Shown here: positions 15,734-25,900 of the stretch, piece by piece
Layout: every line of letters starts with the position of its first letter
How positions within the stretch are numbered: the first letter of the stretch is position 1
NCBI RefSeq assembly: GCF_001808185.1
Contig: NZ_CP017668.1
Coordinates: 2,914,001 to 2,978,000 of the forward strand
Length of the DNA: 64,000 nt
Reading direction: 5' to 3'
DNA from: Jeongeupia sp. USM3
Lineage (GTDB): Bacteria > Pseudomonadota > Gammaproteobacteria > Burkholderiales > Chitinibacteraceae
Made by a program: the position numbers and the translations under genes
The notes under the pieces: generated by a model
Told to the model about the DNA's origin: nothing
What the model saw: the letters and a program-made list of their open reading frames with translations, nothing else
Databases searched by the model: none

Positions 15734-16017
15734 TCGATCACCTTCGGGACGAGGTAGAGGCCGTTCTCGACGGCCGGGGCGATCGCCTGGAAGGCGTCGC
15801 GACGATCGGGGGCGGTGGCGACGTCGTCGCGCAGCCGCAGGTGGACGTCCTGCGCGTGGGCCATCGGCGCGATGCCGGTGGTGTCGACGGCGCGCATTTC
15901 CTCGATCAGCGTAAAGATTTTGTTGAGCTGTTGTTGCGTTGCAGCAAGCTCGGTGTCGGTAACGGCGATGCGGGCCAGTTTGGCGATGCGCCGTACGTCG
16001 TCCAAGGAGAGAGACAT
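15730..16017 (-). CDS. gatC: Asp/Glu-tRNA amidotransferase subunit C
   Basis: 95 residues, full length for GatC. MSLSLDDVRRIAKLARIAV is the family start, and the C-terminal PLRDD-like element appears as HLRLRDDVATAPDRRDAF. It stabilises the GatA-GatB complex. Start at 16017 is preferred over an ATG two codons upstream (16023) because AGGGGG is then 9 bp away. It heads the gatC-gmhA-gatA-gatB operon and is divergent from mreB over a 200-bp region. Confidence 0.92.
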   Translation of the reverse strand: MSLSLDDVRRIAKLARIAVTDTELAATQQQLNKIFTLIEEMRAVDTTGIAPMAHAQDVHLRLRDDVATAPDRRDAFQAIAPAVENGLYLVPKVIE

Positions 16018-16217
16018 GAGCATTTTCCCCCTGCTAAGTCCTTATGGTCATCAGCGCCTTAGGGTATCATGCCGGGTTTGTTTCACCCAAGCTGGCCCCG
16101 GGTATGGACGTTGGCGGAACTTATCGCCCGCAGCCCGTTCTGGCTTTAAAACCTATTCTTTGGCGACGGCTTGGCCGGCGCCCTGTACACGACCCCAATT
16201 CCACTGCGAGTAAACTA

Positions 16218-17261
16218 ATGTTCGGTCTTCTCTCCGGTTACTTCGCCAACGACATCGCGATCGACCTCGGCACCGCCAATACGCTGATCTACATGCAGGC
16301 CAAGGGCATCGTCCTCGACGAACCTTCGGTCGTCGCGATCATGCAGGAAGGCGGCCCGTCGGGTAAGAAAACCATCCTTGCCGTCGGCGCCGAAGCCAAG
16401 AAGATGCTCGGCCGCACGCCAGGCAGCATCACCGCGATCCGGCCGATGAAGGATGGCGTGATCGCCGACTTCACCATCACCGAGCAGATGCTCAAGCAGT
16501 TCATCAAGAAGGTGAACCCGAGCCGGCTGTTCTCCTCGCCTCCGCGCATCGTCATCTGCGTGCCCTGCGGTTCGACCCAGGTCGAACGCCGCGCGATCAA
16601 GGAATCGGCGCTCGGCGCCGGCGCGCGCAAGGTCGAGCTGATCGAGGAGCCGATGGCTGCGGCAATCGGCGCCGGCCTGCCGGTCGAAGAGGCGACGGGT
16701 TCGATGGTCGTCGACATCGGCGGCGGCACGACCGAAGTCGGCGTGATCTCGCTCGGCGGCATCGTCTACGCCAGCAGCGTCCGCGTCGGCGGCGACAAGT
16801 TCGACGAGTCGATCATCAACTACATCCGCCGCAACTACGGCATGTTGATCGGCGAAACGACCGCCGAGGAAATCAAGAAGCGCATCGGCTCGGCCTTCCC
16901 GGGCGCCGAAGTGCGCGAAATGGAAGTCAAGGGCCGCAACCTGGCCGAGGGCATTCCGCGCTCGTTCACGATCTCGAGCAACGAGATCCTCGAGGCGCTG
17001 ACCGAGCCGCTGAACCAGATCGTTTCGGCGGTGAAGCAGGCGCTCGAACAGACCCCGCCGGAACTCGGTGCCGACATCGCCGACAAGGGCATGGTGCTGA
17101 CCGGCGGCGGCGCGCTGCTGCGCGATCTCGACCGTCTGCTGATGGAAGAGACCGGCCTGCCGGTGATCGTCGCCGAAGATCCGCTGACCTGCGTCGTGCG
17201 CGGTTCGGGCAAGGCGCTCGACAAGCTCGACAAGGTCACGGCGATCTTCACCCGCGACTGA
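16218..17261 (+). CDS. mreB: Rod shape-determining protein MreB
   Basis: 347 residues, exact family length. Actin-fold ATPase that forms membrane-bound filaments directing lateral wall synthesis. Phosphate-1 loop IDLGTANTLIYM, phosphate-2 loop VVDIGGGTTEVGVISLGG and adenosine loop MVLTGGGALLRDLD are all intact. MFGLLSGYFANDIAIDLG gives the usual amphipathic membrane-binding N-terminus. The ATG at 16218 is chosen by homology; the frame stays open upstream into the gatC promoter region. First gene of the mre/rod operon. Confidence 0.97.
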   Translation: MFGLLSGYFANDIAIDLGTANTLIYMQAKGIVLDEPSVVAIMQEGGPSGKKTILAVGAEAKKMLGRTPGSITAIRPMKDGVIADFTITEQMLKQFIKKVNPSRLFSSPPRIVICVPCGSTQVERRAIKESALGAGARKVELIEEPMAAAIGAGLPVEEATGSMVVDIGGGTTEVGVISLGGIVYASSVRVGGDKFDESIINYIRRNYGMLIGETTAEEIKKRIGSAFPGAEVREMEVKGRNLAEGIPRSFTISSNEILEALTEPLNQIVSAVKQALEQTPPELGADIADKGMVLTGGGALLRDLDRLLMEETGLPVIVAEDPLTCVVRGSGKALDKLDKVTAIFTRD

Positions 17262-17328
17262 GGACAAGGCGTAGCGGGCGCCGGGCACTGCCTGGCGTCC
17301 TTTCAGTAGATTCCGCGCCCGACCGGTC

Positions 17329-18219
17329 ATGCAAACCAGCCCTCCCGCTTTTTTCAAACAGGGTCCGAAGCCGCTGACGCGGCTTTTGATCTTCTCGTCG
17401 CTGTCGATCGCGCTGATCGTCGGCGATGCGCAGTACGCGATGCTCGGCCGCATCCGCGAGCAGGTTTCGGTGCTCCTGTACCCGTTGCAGTGGGCAGCGA
17501 CCGCACCGTTCGCCACGCTGCGCAATACCGCCGACTTCCTGTCGCGCCAGACCGAGCTGATGGCCGAGAACCGCCAGCTCAACGATGCGCAGCTCGCTGC
17601 CCGCGCGCAGGCGATGAAGCTCAAGGCGCTCGAAGCCGAGAACGCCACCTTGCGCGGCCTGAACACGCAGCGCGAGATCGTCGGCCAGCCCTCGCAGCTT
17701 GCCGAAATCCTCTACAGCGGCCGCGATCCGTTCACGGCCAGGCTGATCGTCGACCGTGGCGAGCAGCAGGGCGTCAGCGGCGGGCAGATCGCCATCGACG
17801 CATCGGGCGTGGTCGGCCAGGTCGTCCGGGTCCAGCCGCTGACGGCCGAGGTGAGGCTGATCTCGGACCGCAACCAGATGGTGCCGGTGCTGGTCGAGCG
17901 CAACCAGCTGCGTACCGTCGTCTACGGCATGGGCGCGCACCAGCCGCTCGAAGTCCGCAATATGGCGCCGAACGTCGACATCAAGCAGGGCGACACGCTG
18001 GTGACTTCGGGCATCGACGGGCTGTATCCGGTCGGCCTGCCGGTCGCTAGGGTCGTCAAGGTCGAGCGCGGTTCGTCGTTTGCGCGGGTGATCTGCGAGC
18101 CGGTCGCCGCGATCGACCAGCACCGCTTCCTGCTGCTGCTCGACCACCGGCGCGAAATGCCGCCGTACCCGCAGGCTGCGTCGCAGCCGGCGGCCGCCAA
18201 GAACAAGAAGGGTCGCTGA
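17329..18219 (+). CDS. mreC: Rod shape-determining protein MreC
   Basis: 296 residues. A single transmembrane helix (about 22-42), then a coiled coil (about 70-115, MAENRQLNDAQLAARAQAMKLKALEAEN in part), then a two-barrel periplasmic domain. QGVSGGQIAIDASGVVGQVVRV and KQGDTLVTSGIDGLYPVGLPV are conserved MreC segments. It activates the PBP2-RodA synthase in the elongasome. Ends with a short Ala/Lys tail. The stop overlaps the mreD start by 1 bp. Confidence 0.95.
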   Translation: MQTSPPAFFKQGPKPLTRLLIFSSLSIALIVGDAQYAMLGRIREQVSVLLYPLQWAATAPFATLRNTADFLSRQTELMAENRQLNDAQLAARAQAMKLKALEAENATLRGLNTQREIVGQPSQLAEILYSGRDPFTARLIVDRGEQQGVSGGQIAIDASGVVGQVVRVQPLTAEVRLISDRNQMVPVLVERNQLRTVVYGMGAHQPLEVRNMAPNVDIKQGDTLVTSGIDGLYPVGLPVARVVKVERGSSFARVICEPVAAIDQHRFLLLLDHRREMPPYPQAASQPAAAKNKKGR

Positions 18220-18725
18220 TGCCCATTTCCCACCAATTGCTGCGGCCGGTGAGCGTCGGCTTCATCGTGCTGAGCTTCATCGCTGCGCTGCTGATCAACC
18301 TGTTGCCGTGGCAGGTGTCGATCGCCAATTTCGCGCCCGATTTCGTCGCGCTGTTCATCATCTACTGGGCGCTGAACCAGCCGCGTCGCGTCGGAGTTGC
18401 GACCGCTTTCGTGCTTGGCGTGCTGATGGACGTCGGCGACGGCAACGTGCTCGGCCAGCATGCGCTGGCCTATTCGGTGATCGCCTACTTCGTGCTGATC
18501 CGCCAGCGGCAGATGGCGCTGTTCGCGTTCTGGCAGCAGGCGCTGATCGTCTTCGGCCTGCTGACGCTGGCGCAGGCGATCATGATGATCGTGCGCGGCC
18601 TGCTCGGTGCGCCCTTCGTCGGGTGGGCCTATTTCGCCGGCAGCCTGCCGGCCGCGCTGCTGTGGCCGCCGCTGTCGAACCTGATGCTGATGCATCAGCG
18701 CAAATCGGTACCGGACGAGCTATGA
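18219..18725 (+). CDS. mreD: Rod shape-determining protein MreD
   Basis: 168 residues with about five membrane helices. The motif PDFVALFIIYWALNQPRRVG followed by GLLMDV-like FVLGVLMDVGDG is typical of MreD. It works with MreC to regulate PBP2-RodA. Start overlaps mreC; 28 bp separate it from mrdA. Confidence 0.93.
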   Translation: MPISHQLLRPVSVGFIVLSFIAALLINLLPWQVSIANFAPDFVALFIIYWALNQPRRVGVATAFVLGVLMDVGDGNVLGQHALAYSVIAYFVLIRQRQMALFAFWQQALIVFGLLTLAQAIMMIVRGLLGAPFVGWAYFAGSLPAALLWPPLSNLMLMHQRKSVPDEL

Positions 18726-18753
18726 ACGCCCGGCCGCTGCGCGCGGAGGCCTG

Positions 18754-20679
18754 ATGGCGCGCAATGAACTGAAAAACTCGCTGGCCGAGCGCTACGCGTT
18801 CCAGCTGCGCGTTGCGACGGCCGTGCTGTTCGTGTTCGCGCTGTTCGGCCTGCTGTTCGCCCGTTTCGTCTGGCTGCAGGTCGCCCAGCACGACAAGTAC
18901 CGGACGCTGGCCGAAGCCAACCGGATCTCGCTGGTGCCGGTGACGCCGGCGCGCGGCATCATCCGCGACCGCAACGGCGTGGTGCTGGCGCACAACTTTT
19001 CCGCGTATACGCTCGAGATCACGCCGTCCAAGCTGGCCGACGGCCTCGACGAGACAATCGCCCGGCTGTCGCACATCGTCGACATCAGCGGCAAGGACAA
19101 GCGCCGCTTCCGCAAGCTGATGGAGGAAACGCGCGACTTCGAGTCGCTGCCGATCCGTACCCGGCTGTCGGACGAGGAGGTGGCGCGCTTTGCCGCCAAC
19201 AGCTACCAGTTCCCCGGGGTCGAGATCAAGGCGCGGCTGTTCCGCCAGTACCCGTACCAGGACGTCGCCAGCCACCTGGTCGGCTACATCGGCCGGATCA
19301 ACGACAAGGACCTCGCCGCGCTCGACGAGGACGGCCAGCTCGCGAACTACCGCGGCACCGACCATATCGGCAAGCTCGGCGTCGAGTCGAGCTACGAGAC
19401 GCAGCTGCACGGCGTCACCGGTTTCGAGGAAGTCGAGATCGATTCGGGCGGCCGGGCGATCCGCACCTTGCGGCGGACGCCGCCGCAGCCGGGCAAGGAC
19501 CTGACGCTGTCGGTCGACATCAAGCTGCAGGAGATGGTCGAAAAGCTGTTCGGCGAGCGCCGCGGCGCGCTGGTCGCGATCGACCCGCGCGACGGCGGCG
19601 TGCTCGCCTTCGTCTCCAAGCCCGGCTTCGATCCCAACCTGTTCGTCGACGGCATCGACCCGGACAGCTGGAAGGAACTGAACGAATCGCCCGACAAGCC
19701 GCTGCTCAACCGGGCGCTGCGCGGCGAGTATCCGCCAGGGTCGACGTTCAAGCCGTTCATGGCAATTGCCGCGCTGGAAGGCAACTTCCCGCTGACCCGG
19801 CAGACGATCTCCGATCCGGGCTACTTCATCTACGGCAACAACCGCTTCCGCGACTCGCACAAGGGCGGCTACGGTTCGATGAACTTCGACCGCTCGCTGC
19901 CGCTGTCGTCGGACACCTACTACTACCAGCTCGCCGTGCAGATGGGCATCGACTACATCTCCAAATTCATGGCGACGCTCGACCTCGGCCAGCTGACCGG
20001 CATCGACCTGCCCGGCGAGCGTCCCGGCGTGCTGCCGAGCCCCGAGTGGAAGAAGAAGCGCTTCAAGACCCCGGCGCAGCAGAAGTGGTACTCGGGCGAG
20101 ACCGTGTCGATCGGCATCGGCCAGGGCTACAACTCGTACACGCCGCTGCAGATGGCGCACGGCATCGCGACGATCGCCAACCGCGGCGTGATGTACCGGC
20201 CGCATGTGGTGGCGACCGTCGTCGACCCGGCCTCCGGCAAGAAGACGCAGATCGAGCCTCGGCCCGAAAAGACCCTGACCTGGAAACCGCAGAACATCGA
20301 GCGCGTCGTCCAGGGCATGGTCGGCGTGACCCAGTACGGCACCGGCGCGCGCATCTTCGCCGGCGCACCGTATGTTGCGGCCGGCAAGACCGGTACCGCC
20401 CAAGTATTCAGCCTGCGCGGCGGCAAGTACAACGCCAAGGCGATCAACGAACGCCTGCGCGACCACTCGTGGTTCGTCGCGTTCGCGCCGGCCGACAAGC
20501 CGACGATCGCGTTTGCCGTCATCGTCGAGAACGGCGGCTTCGGCGCCGCCGCCGCCGGGCCGATCGCGCGCCAGGTGCTCGACTACTACCTGCTGGGCAA
20601 GCTGCCGGCGGCGCTGGCCGCCAACGCGTCCGCGGTCGCCTCGGCACCGGCGGCGGTGCAGGAGGACATCAGTGATTAA
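18754..20679 (+). CDS. mrdA: Penicillin-binding protein 2 (elongasome transpeptidase)
   Basis: 641 residues. Short cytosolic tail, one transmembrane helix (about 20-42), dimerisation/pedestal domain, then the transpeptidase domain. Class B active-site motifs are present: STFK (330-333, nucleophile Ser330), SSD (385-387) and KTGT (545-548). It cross-links peptidoglycan during cell elongation, with RodA as glycosyltransferase partner. GCGGAGG upstream of the ATG at 18754 supports the start. Overlaps rodA by 8 bp. Confidence 0.96.
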   Translation: MARNELKNSLAERYAFQLRVATAVLFVFALFGLLFARFVWLQVAQHDKYRTLAEANRISLVPVTPARGIIRDRNGVVLAHNFSAYTLEITPSKLADGLDETIARLSHIVDISGKDKRRFRKLMEETRDFESLPIRTRLSDEEVARFAANSYQFPGVEIKARLFRQYPYQDVASHLVGYIGRINDKDLAALDEDGQLANYRGTDHIGKLGVESSYETQLHGVTGFEEVEIDSGGRAIRTLRRTPPQPGKDLTLSVDIKLQEMVEKLFGERRGALVAIDPRDGGVLAFVSKPGFDPNLFVDGIDPDSWKELNESPDKPLLNRALRGEYPPGSTFKPFMAIAALEGNFPLTRQTISDPGYFIYGNNRFRDSHKGGYGSMNFDRSLPLSSDTYYYQLAVQMGIDYISKFMATLDLGQLTGIDLPGERPGVLPSPEWKKKRFKTPAQQKWYSGETVSIGIGQGYNSYTPLQMAHGIATIANRGVMYRPHVVATVVDPASGKKTQIEPRPEKTLTWKPQNIERVVQGMVGVTQYGTGARIFAGAPYVAAGKTGTAQVFSLRGGKYNAKAINERLRDHSWFVAFAPADKPTIAFAVIVENGGFGAAAAGPIARQVLDYYLLGKLPAALAANASAVASAPAAVQEDISD

Positions 20680-21784
20680 GACGATCTGGAACCGGATCAA
20701 GCAGCCGATCGATCCGTGGCTGTTCCTGTTCACGCTGCTGATCTTCACCGTATCGGCGATCGTGCTGTACTCGGCGTCGAACCGCGACTTCGACAAGGTG
20801 ATGGACAAGGTCACCTTCATGGGCATCTCGCTTGGCGTGATGTGGTTCTTCGCGAACATTTCGCAGCAGACCTGGATGCGGCTGGCGTTGCCGGGCTATG
20901 TCGTCGGCGTGGCGCTGCTGGTGGCGGTCGAGCTGTTCGGGGTCACCAGTCACGGCGCGACACGCTGGCTCAATATCGGCATCACCCGGATCCAGCCGTC
21001 CGAACTGATGCGGATCGCCCTGCCGCTGATGCTCGCCTGGTATTTCCACCACTTCGAAACGTCGCTGAACTGGCGGCATTTCGTCGCTGCCGCGCTGCTG
21101 ATGCTGGTGCCGGTCGGGCTGATCCTCAAGCAGCCCGACCTCGGTACCGGCCTGCTGATCGCGTCGAGCGGCTTTTACGTGCTCTTTCTCGCCGGGCTCA
21201 GTTGGCGCTTCCTTGCGCTGATGGCCGTCGCCGGCGGCGCGCTGGCGTACACGGTGACGCACTGGGACCTGTGCATCAACATCCTGCACGAGTACCAGTG
21301 CCGCCGCATCGCGACGATGCTCGATCCGATGCAGGACCCGCTCGGCGCCGGCTACCACATCATCCAGGGCACGATCGCGATCGGCTCGGGCGGCGTGCTC
21401 GGCAAGGGCTGGCTGAACGGCACGCAGACCCACCTTGATTTCATTCCGGAACGGACGACCGACTTCATCTTCGCCGTGTTCGGCGAGGAATTCGGCCTGA
21501 TCGGCAACGGCCTGCTGCTGGTGCTCTACCTCTTGGTGATCGGGCGCGGGCTGACCATTGCCAGCCGCGCGCCGACGCTGTTCGGCCGGCTGCTGGCGGG
21601 CGCGATCGCACTGAATTTCTTCACCTATGCCTTCGTCAACATGGGCATGGTGTCCGGCATTCTGCCGGTGGTCGGCGTGCCGCTGCCGCTGATTTCCTAC
21701 GGCGGCACGTCGATGGTGTCGATTCTGGCGACGTTCGGCCTGCTGATGAGCGTGAGCCGGGACCGCAAATTGATGAAGGGCTAA
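20672..21784 (+). CDS. rodA: RodA, SEDS peptidoglycan glycosyltransferase
   Basis: 370 residues with ten predicted membrane helices. SEDS motifs include LKQPDLGTGLLI (the essential Asp), FIPERTTDFIFAVFGEEFG (the long extracellular loop 4) and VPLPLISYGGTSMVS. It polymerises lipid II with PBP2. The start is GTG at 20672 within the end of mrdA, with GGAGG 6 bp upstream; this gives the normal family N-terminus (IKTIWNRIKQPIDPWLFLF). The upstream open frame inside mrdA is a shadow. Confidence 0.95.
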   Translation: MIKTIWNRIKQPIDPWLFLFTLLIFTVSAIVLYSASNRDFDKVMDKVTFMGISLGVMWFFANISQQTWMRLALPGYVVGVALLVAVELFGVTSHGATRWLNIGITRIQPSELMRIALPLMLAWYFHHFETSLNWRHFVAAALLMLVPVGLILKQPDLGTGLLIASSGFYVLFLAGLSWRFLALMAVAGGALAYTVTHWDLCINILHEYQCRRIATMLDPMQDPLGAGYHIIQGTIAIGSGGVLGKGWLNGTQTHLDFIPERTTDFIFAVFGEEFGLIGNGLLLVLYLLVIGRGLTIASRAPTLFGRLLAGAIALNFFTYAFVNMGMVSGILPVVGVPLPLISYGGTSMVSILATFGLLMSVSRDRKLMKG

Positions 21785-21786
21785 GG

Positions 21787-22725
21787 ATGAAGCTGCGTGC
21801 ATGGCTTGGGCTGACGGCGATCATGGGGCTGGCTGCGTGCAGCACGACGCCGACGAAGACCGGCGGCGACGCCAGACCGGCGACACCGCCGGCCGCGGGC
21901 ACGCCGTCGGCCTACGGCTGCGACTACAAGGCGCTCGACAACGGCGGGGCGTTCTACAAGGACGACGGCCCGATGGCCGAGATCCCGGCCAACATCAACC
22001 TGATTCCCGAGCCGGTGCCGCGCTGGGAGCCGCTGCACAAGTGGGCGAACCGGCCGTACACGGTGCTCGGCCTGTCGTTCACGCCGCTGGCGCAGCCCGG
22101 CAACTCGGTCGAGACCGGCATGGGCTCGTGGTATGGCCGCAAGTTCCACGGCCAGAAAACGTCGATCGGCGAAAGCTACAATATGTTCGCGATGACCGCG
22201 GCCAGCCCGGTGCTGCCGCTGCCGAGCTACGCGCGCGTCACCAATCTCGAGAACGGCCGCAGCGTCGTCGTCCGCGTCAACGACCGTGGCCCGTTCCACA
22301 AGGGCAGGGTGATGGACCTGTCCTTCCTTGCCGCCTGCCGGCTCGGCTACGCGCAGAAGGGCAGCGCCCAGCTCAAGGTCGAGAGCCTGCTGCCGGCCGA
22401 CGCGCCGACCGTCGTCGCCGCGCAGGCCAAACAGCAGGTCGACGCGCCGCTGCCGTTCGACGGCGAACCCAAGCCGGTCCCGGTCGCGAACACCGCCGCC
22501 GGGGTCTACCTGCAGCTGGCGGCGTTCGGCAGCCTCGCCAACGCCGAGTCGTTCCGCGACCGCTACGCCAGCATGCTCGACGGCAACAGCGCCAAGCTGG
22601 TGATCCAGTCGAGCGGCGCCATCCACCGCGTCCGCATCGGCCCGTATCCGGACAGGCAGAGCGCACTGGCCGCGGCCGAGACGCTGACCGGCCAGCACAA
22701 CCTGCAGGCGGTGATCGCCCGCTGA
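21787..22725 (+). CDS. rlpA: RlpA-family septal ring lipoprotein with SPOR domain
   Basis: 312 residues. Lipoprotein signal with lipobox LAAC (Cys18). The double-psi beta-barrel spans about 105-195 (GSWYGRKFHGQKTSIGE, VVVRVNDRGPF) and a C-terminal SPOR domain (about 235-312, GVYLQLAAFGSLANAESF) binds denuded septal glycan. In characterised lytic transglycosylase RlpA (Pseudomonas) the catalytic residues are Glu, His and Asp. Here Glu129 and Asp166 are kept, but the His of the MTAAH motif is Ser140 (MTAASPVLPLP). The enzyme may therefore be weak or inactive and act as a binding protein. It ends the mre/rod operon, starting 2 bp after rodA. Confidence 0.92.
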   Translation: MKLRAWLGLTAIMGLAACSTTPTKTGGDARPATPPAAGTPSAYGCDYKALDNGGAFYKDDGPMAEIPANINLIPEPVPRWEPLHKWANRPYTVLGLSFTPLAQPGNSVETGMGSWYGRKFHGQKTSIGESYNMFAMTAASPVLPLPSYARVTNLENGRSVVVRVNDRGPFHKGRVMDLSFLAACRLGYAQKGSAQLKVESLLPADAPTVVAAQAKQQVDAPLPFDGEPKPVPVANTAAGVYLQLAAFGSLANAESFRDRYASMLDGNSAKLVIQSSGAIHRVRIGPYPDRQSALAAAETLTGQHNLQAVIAR

Positions 22726-22769
22726 GGCGGGCGACCGGCCCGGCTTTTCCGGCGTCGGTCCGGCGGGGT

Positions 22770-22792
22770 GGCGTGAAAATCACTTTCACGCC
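22770..22792. other. Perfect 9-bp hairpin after rlpA
   Basis: GGCGTGAAA (22770-22778), loop ATCAC, TTTCACGCC (22784-22792). No T-run follows, so it is at best a weak terminator of the rod operon; it could also be an operator. Confidence 0.45.
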
Positions 22793-22943
22793 CGCGTCTG
22801 TCCGGACGTCGGCGCGAAACTTCCGGCCTCCCCGGCCGGCCGAGTGCGTCGGCCAGGAAACAGCCCCGGACTCCGGCTTGCCAAGGCTCGGGCTTTGCCC
22901 CAAGAATGAGGCTCCGCAGATTTTCGCTTCCTAGGAAACAGCC

Positions 22944-25900
22944 TTGACCAGCGTGCCGGTCACCTTGCAGGACGGCGACAACGGCCGTTCGTTCGGCCTG
23001 ATCCGCCGGATGCTGATCGCCCTGTCGATCAGCGTGGTGCTGTTCGCGCTGGCTGCGGTCAGCTGGTCGATCTGGCGCAGCTACAAGGAAACGCTCGCGG
23101 GCGCCGAGCAGCAGATGCTCACGCTGGCGCGGACGATGGACGAGCATGTCGGCCGGACGATGGACGCCAGCATCAACACCCTGCTGACCCTCCAGCGGGA
23201 CGACCTGTTCAAGATGTGCGTCGATGCCGGCGATTCGGCCTGCCTGCACGCCTACCTGCAGCGGCAACTCGGCCAGGCGCCGCAGATGGCGACTTTCGCC
23301 GTCGCGCGCGCCGACGGCTCGCTCCTGGCGAGCACGCTGCAGTATCCGCCGCCGGCGCACAACGTCGGCCAGTATCCGTATTTCAAGATCGCCCGCTCGC
23401 GTCCGGCGGCGCCGTTCTACATTGCCGAACAGCAGGCCGATCCGACCGGCGACCGGCCGGTCATTCCCGTCGTCACCGCGATCACCGGCCGCCAGGGCGA
23501 TTTCACCGGCGTGCTGTTCGCCGGGATCGATCCGGGCTATTTCCGCCAGTTCTACCGCAGCATCTCGTCGCGCGCCGGCCTGTCGATCGAGATGTTCCGC
23601 GACGACGGCATCTCGCTGACGCATTACCCGGACAGCGCTTTCGACGTCGGCCACGACCTGTCGCAGCGGCCCTTCTTCGGCAGCGACTTCGGCGCCGCGC
23701 AGAGCGGCACGTTCACCGAGCACAGCACGCGCGACGGCGTGACGCGGATCTACGGCTGGCGCCACGTCGGCGGCTGGCCGCTCGGGGTGATGGTCGGCGT
23801 CGACCGCGACCAGGTGCTTGCGCCGTGGCGTCACGACAGCCTCGTCAACGGCGGCGTGACCGCGAGCGTGCTGGCACTGGCCGCGCTGCTCGTCGTCTAC
23901 GTGCTGCGGCAACTGCGCCGGCTCGAGCGCACCGAGGACGCGCTCTACCTGACCCGGGTCGCCGTCGAGCGCGGTGCCGACATGGCGATCTGGCTCGATC
24001 CGGACGGCATCATCCGCTACGTCAACGCGACCGCCTGCCACCGGCTCGGCTACGGCGAGCGCGAACTGCTCGGCATGCGGCTCAAGGATGTCAATCCGGG
24101 CTTCGATCCGGACGCCTGGGGGCCATTCTGGGAGCGCCTGCGCGAGCAGAAGCACCTGTTCGACGAGTTCGTGCTCAAGACCCGCAGCGGCGAGGCGTTT
24201 CCGATCGAGGCGTACTCGAACTACATCGTCTTCAAGGGCGACGAGTACAACTGCGCGGTGGTGCGCGACATCTCCGAGCGGCGGCTGGCCGAGGAGGCGA
24301 TCGTCAAGAGCGAGCAGCAACTGCGGCTGGCGCTCGACGCGTCGAACACCGGTCTTTTCGACATGCCGCTCGACCGCCGCCAGAACGCGATCACCAGCCC
24401 CGAGTACGACCGGCTGCTCGGCTTTGCGCCGGGCGAGCTCGTCGAAACCTTCGACAAATGGAAGGAACAGATCTACCCGGGTGACCGCGATGTCGCGCTC
24501 AGCGCTTTCCGCGACTGCTACGCCGGCACCGCGCCGCAGTTCGTCATCGAGTACCGGCGGCGGGTCAAGGCCGGCGAATACCGCTGGTTCCTGTCGCGCG
24601 GCAAGTTCGTCGAGTTCGATCACCGCGAGCGGCCGACCCGGCTGATCGGCACCGTCACCGACATCACCGAGCGCAAGGTCGCGCAGGACCGGATCATCGA
24701 ACTGGCGAACTTCGATACGGTGACCGGCCTTGCCAACCGCAACCTGCTGCGCGACGAACTGCGGCTGGCCGTCGCCGGCGCCGAGCGCCACGGCCGGCAG
24801 CTGGCGCTGCTCTTCCTCGACCTCGACCGCTTCAAGACGATCAACGATTCGCTCGGCCACACCGCCGGCGACCAGATGCTGCTGCAGGTCGCAGAGCGGC
24901 TGAAGCGCATCGCCGGCAAGGGCGACATCCTCGCGCGGCTCGGCGGCGACGAGTTCGTCATCGTGCTGACCGAGATCGACAATGCGATGCACCCGGGCCT
25001 CGTCGCCGAGCAGATTCTCGCGTCGTTCGCCGAGCCTTTCGTGCTCGAGGCCGGCGGCTTCGCGACGACGACGTCGATCGGCATCAGCGTCTACCCGGAC
25101 GACGGCCACGATTCGGACACGCTGATCCGCAGCGCCGACGTCGCGATGTACCAGGCCAAGAGCGCCGGTCGCAACAACTACCAGTATTTCACCGCCGACA
25201 TGAACGCGCGGGTGTCCGAGCGGCTGGTGCTCGAGACCAGCATGAGCCAGGCGCTGAACGAGAACGAGTTCGAGCTCTACTACCAGCCGCAGGTCAGCCT
25301 CAAGGACGGCCGGATCACCGGCGCCGAGGCGCTGATCCGCTGGCGCCATCCCGAGCACGGGCTGATTTCGCCGGCCAAGTTCATTCCGATCGCCGAGGAA
25401 AGCCGGATGATCGTGCCGATCGGCAACTGGGTGCTGCGCCAGGCCTGCCGCCGCGCCGCGGTGTGGATGCGCGAGACCGGCCAGGCGATGACGATCGCCG
25501 TCAACCTGTCGCCGCTGCAGCTGCATCAGTCCAACCTGCTCGACATCGTCGCCGATGCGCTCGCCGACGCCGAGCTGCCGCCGCACTGTCTCGAGCTCGA
25601 GGTCACCGAGTCGGTGGTGATGCAGGAGGTCGAGCACGTGATGACGATGCTGTCGGGCATCAAGCGGCTGGGCGTCAAGCTGTCGGTCGACGATTTCGGG
25701 ACCGGCTACTCGAGCCTCTCGTACCTGAAGCGCTTTGCCTTCGACAAGCTCAAGGTCGACCAGAGCTTCGTGCGCGACCTGACCACCGACCAGAACGATG
25801 CGGCGATCGTGCTGGCGATCATCGGCCTCGGCAAGACGCTCGGCATGAGCGTGCTCGCCGAAGGCGTCGAGACGCCGGAGCAGCTCGACTTCCTCCGCCG

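Noticed and set aside
16215..17666. 483-codon frame antisense to mreB and mreC
   Set aside because: mreB is unmistakable on the other strand; the antisense product has no domain.
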